DNA of 23,132 nt. It comes from Haplomitrium mnioides (lineage: Eukaryota > Marchantiophyta > Haplomitriopsida > Calobryales). Below the pieces are notes generated by a model. It did not search any database. It was not told where the DNA came from and saw only the letters and a program-made list of their open reading frames with translations. The stretch is taken from contig JBNGIS010038594.1 of NCBI GenBank assembly GCA_049999725.1, positions 1 through 23,132 of the forward strand, read 5' to 3'. This document shows, piece by piece, positions 20,518-23,132 of the stretch (its first letter is position 1; every line of letters starts with the position of its first letter). A program made the position numbers and the translations under genes.

Positions 20518-21151
20518 GCCTGAAACATATGTCTTGAAATTGTCACCACTGCCACTATCTGAATGCAAAGCTCACAACAACATCTCGTCAAGTCTTCAAA
20601 GAAACTTTGTAGTCGGCCTTTGCCTCAAATGAACACTTTTTCCCGCAAATTCCTTCTTCATATACCAAAAGCTTCCACGAACTCAAAGAAATAAGGAGTT
20701 AGAATTCCTAATCATACATCTTCCACTTGTTAGCAACCTCCCATAATACCAGCAGACGGAGCCCTCTTGAATCCGACATCAAACACCTATTTGACCGTTG
20801 GACCTTCCGAAGCCATCTACGACTTCTTCCGAATCCGCCTTTCGAAAATGTTCCTGAAAACCACTTCGGAAAAGAATATTTGATAATCCGAAGCACTTTT
20901 CGTTGATCTGATATCTGATTCTCACTTCTCATCTTCCACAGACTCCCAAAGATAGATTTTTCCCCAATTTTTATCTTCTTTGAAGCTCTCTACAGGCTTT
21001 TTTTGCTTTAAATTTTCCAAATAGACTTATTTCTGAATAATCCTGCAGAACTCTGTGTCACACTTAGCCTTGCAACAAGTTTTGCTTTTGTTGATTTGAA
21101 TCAAGAGCCCTTTGCATTAAAAACAATAGCAAGAATTGTTTATATTGTTTT

Positions 21152-21177
21152 CAAATCCTATGCGCATATAGGATTTG
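21152..21177. repeat. Perfect 10-bp inverted repeat with GCGCAT centre
   Basis: CAAATCCTAT and ATAGGATTTG are exact reverse complements around a 6-base centre GCGCAT. The core CCTATGCGCATATAGGAT is the same word found in the 30-bp tandem repeat at 16776-16955, about 4.4 kb upstream. It could be a protein-binding site of the element or the founder of the tandem repeat. Confidence 0.85.
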
Positions 21178-21247
21178 TTCTTGTTTTTTTTTAAACCAAC
21201 CGCAACAACAGTCAAAACAAGTGATGGTATTGGTGTTGTTGCTTTGG

Positions 21248-21304
21248 TATTGTGCGCATATACGATCAATTGTTGTCTCCACTCGTCCTATGCATGTATA
21301 AGAT
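21248..21304 (+). repeat. Two degenerate copies of the palindromic core
   Basis: TTGTGCGCATATACGATC near 21250-21267 and CCTATGCATGTATAAGAT at 21287-21304 resemble the perfect palindrome at 21152-21177. With that copy they form a loose cluster of three within about 150 bp. Confidence 0.65.
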
Positions 21305-21630
21305 GTGTTTAGGTTTTTTTTTTCTCTTTTGCGAGCAAAGAAGGCAAGCTACATTTGAAACTATAGTTCTAGTTTGTGGTTTTTTGTTAGCAAATCTTGT
21401 TTTTCTCCTTTTAAAACTTTTGTTGTCAAATAAATTTTCCTTTATTTAAATTAACTATAGTTTATTTTTATTCTTTTACAAAGTTTTCACTTCTACCGAT
21501 CCAAAAATTTGTTGAAGATGACTTGAATATTTGTAGCACATGAGGTTGTCTTCTGAAGTTCCAAACATTGACATATGTTTTACCAAACTATTTTTATATC
21601 TTTCGTGTTTTTTGATGCTACAATCAAATA

Positions 21631-22442
21631 TAATCGCCAATTGTTTCTTCATCGTAACCAACAAATGAAAGAAAGAACAAAACTTACAAACCATCAAAGA
21701 AAATCTTATCCCGATGGCCAAAAATACTTGGGAATTGTCATTGATGGAATGGATCAGAAGAAAATTGCTATTCCACACTCGCCTTCGCCATCAAAAAAAT
21801 ATTGATAAAGATTGTTTAGTGGGTGTGCATGTTGTTGGTGCTTTAATATTCAATCATGCTCTTTCTTTGAGGGTCTTCTTAACCTACAAAAACTTGAGAA
21901 GCGATTCTAATTTAATAGCTACTGTGCTCAACAAAATATTATGTGACTTTGAAGGACTGTTGCCTCCAACTTTGCATCTTTAGTTGGACAACACGACACG
22001 AAAGAATAAGAATTCTATCTTATTTGGATATCTTAGTCTCCTTGTTGCCAAGAATGTTTTTCAAAAAATCAAGGTAGAATTTCTTATGGTTGACCCTACT
22101 CATGATCAAATCGATCAAATATTCAGTCGATTCTCGAAACGTTTGAAATGTGTCAAAGTTTTCACGATTACGAGTCTCAGCAAGATGCTTCAATTATTCT
22201 ATAATTCTAAATTTCAGGTAACTTTTTTGTTAGAAACATGGGACTTCAAAATGTTTCTACAACAATGTCCCTTTTTGGTTCAAAGGATACATGACATTGC
22301 CTTTAATCAACAACTCAAGTTCCAGTTGAATGATTCCAAGGCAAAGATTTGGAGCAAACAGTTTTCAACAGATGAATTTTGGCTACCTCTAGATGGTATT
22401 TGTCAACTCAAGTGTCTACCTGAAGTAGAGAGAGAAATTTGA
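21631..22442 (+). pseudogene. DUF7869-type protein, core region
   Basis: The sequence resumes with HRNQQMKERTKL and YLGIVIDGMDQKK (IDGMDQ at 21740-21757). A frameshift at the A7 run 21794-21800 follows, then DCLVGVHVVGALIF. LLPPTLHL leads to a TAG at 21981-21983 that replaces the usual Gln before LDNTTRKNKN at 21984-22013. Next come THDQIDQIFSRFSKRL near 22095-22145, corresponding to HTHEDID-x-x-FS of relatives with the first His changed, and WDFKMFLQQ near 22245. This block order is specific to DUF7869 proteins. Their biochemical role is not established; the spaced Asp, His and Asn residues and high copy numbers suggest a nuclease- or transposase-like enzyme, which is inference. It is inactive here. 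Confidence 0.78.
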
Positions 22443-22834
22443 GTTCAATGTTGATTCCTCTCAAGGCATATTTTGAAATCAAAAGATCTCAAAAGGAAGA
22501 AAGAGAAGTTGATGCCGAGAAAAAGTGGTCTTTGCAATAAATGATAACATAAGTGAGAACTGCTACAAGTTCTTTATAGATTCTGATATTCAATGGTGGA
22601 ATTACTTTTTTCTTGCCCAACAAGAGATTGTGGCTTACATATTTGAAAAAGAAAAGAGGAAGACTCGAAGCAGAATTTACCTTTCCACCTTCACAACCGT
22701 CAAACACTTGTAATGATTCTCAAAATGTTCATCTAGGTTCTCAGCTAGATGCTCAACAAACAGAAAAAGATACTCTAGTACAACAAATACTTTCTTCACG
22801 TCGAGCAATCTATGATGGAGCACCTAGGCAGTGA
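22443..22834 (+). pseudogene. DUF7869-type gene, C-terminal tail
   Basis: After the stop at 22440-22442, two overlapping frames carry likely remains of the C-terminus. One at about 22576-22690 reads FFIDSDIQWWNYFFLAQQ and IVAYIFEKEK. A second from about 22690 to 22834 reads SQNVHLGSQLDAQQTEKD and ILSSRRAIYDG. A frameshift would be needed to pass from one to the other. The tail is poorly conserved in the family, so the assignment depends on its position. Confidence 0.45.
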
Positions 22835-23132
22835 GAAAGAACTCTTTCGTACAACACTCGATACAGGTATAATTTTGGCAATCTACATGAAACAACGACT
22901 ACTTTGAACCAAGAACAGGCTACTCAGAACATGAACTTCTTTTTTTTTTGAGAAAAATTGTGATTTTTCATATCAAAAAACATAAAAAACGAGGAAAATT
23001 TTGAAAAACAAAAAGTACATGAGTTTTTGGGGATTGTTTTTGGTCATTTCAGCAACCATAATAGAGCAAAAGTCAATTTCAATACGCAAAATCAATCAAT
23101 ATTACCAATTTTTACGAAAACATTTGAAAACT
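22835..23132. other. A+T-rich end of window, no gene seen
   Basis: I see no coding signal in this stretch. A small inverted repeat, GAAAAAT and ATTTTTC around TGTG, lies near 22953-22970. Poly-T and poly-A runs are frequent. Confidence 0.5.

Larger units (their letters stand above)
18287..21630. other. ~3.3-kb insertion or long intron splitting the DUF7869 gene
   Basis: Coding similarity stops after EKIRLGVR at 18283 and resumes near 21640 with HRNQQMKERT; relatives have only some 15 to 25 residues there. AAAG-GTAACA at 18288-18297 could be a 5' splice site, and TTTTACAAAG near 21474-21483 a 3' site, but the join carries a stop, so an insertion is as likely. From about 18550 to 20950 the plus strand is C/T-rich and full of TCCGA or TCGGA words. 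It contains a diverged 140-bp duplication, and palindromic repeats near its right end. Frames of 65 to 97 codons here (for example minus-strand 18653-18946) show no known domain. Confidence 0.6.

Overview
The window reads as a repeat-dense, A+T-rich stretch of a plant nuclear genome. I find no intact host gene, no tRNA or rRNA and no CRISPR array. The plant assignment rests on the two retrotransposon polyproteins, which resemble plant Ty1/Copia and Ty3/Gypsy families. The Gypsy subtype resembles copies I associate with non-seed plants such as bryophytes, but the species cannot be fixed from sequence alone. A 10-base run of N inside a TA microsatellite (1991-2000) marks an assembly gap.

Layout. 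Bases 1-1823 are non-coding and purine-rich, with about a dozen copies of a GAAAGTT(C/T)(A/G)AA motif. A decayed full-length Copia element lies on the minus strand at about 1824-8839. It has related terminal repeats at both ends, a polypurine tract abutting the 3' LTR, and gag, protease, integrase, reverse transcriptase and RNase H remnants in the canonical order. Its reverse transcriptase is split by an unusual in-frame array of about 12-residue repeats carrying a G-P-(L/F)-V core, on a roughly 36-bp DNA period. A plus-strand Gypsy pol gene follows at about 9046-15631. It has the C-terminal half of a retropepsin, then RT, RNase H and integrase, and is interrupted inside the RT by about 3 kb of foreign DNA (10356-13322).

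The right third, about 16540-22834, holds a broken plus-strand gene of the DUF7869 type, recognised by its IDGMDQ and LDNTTRKNKN blocks. DUF7869 genes are abundant, repeat-like and poorly understood. Its N-terminal region begins with a 30-bp tandem repeat that yields 10-residue peptide repeats. It is split by about 3.3 kb (18287-21630) that may be an insertion or a long intron. That inner segment carries further copies of the same palindromic core (CCTATGCGCATATAGGAT-like), a dense set of TCCGA/TCGGA words and a diverged 140-bp duplication.

The region is best read as layered, old, inactivated mobile elements. Many inactivating changes look like C:G to T:A transitions, as expected for methylated repeats. 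The points most worth following are the in-frame repeat array in the Copia RT, the palindromic repeats shared across the DUF7869 locus, and the two roughly 3-kb interrupting segments.
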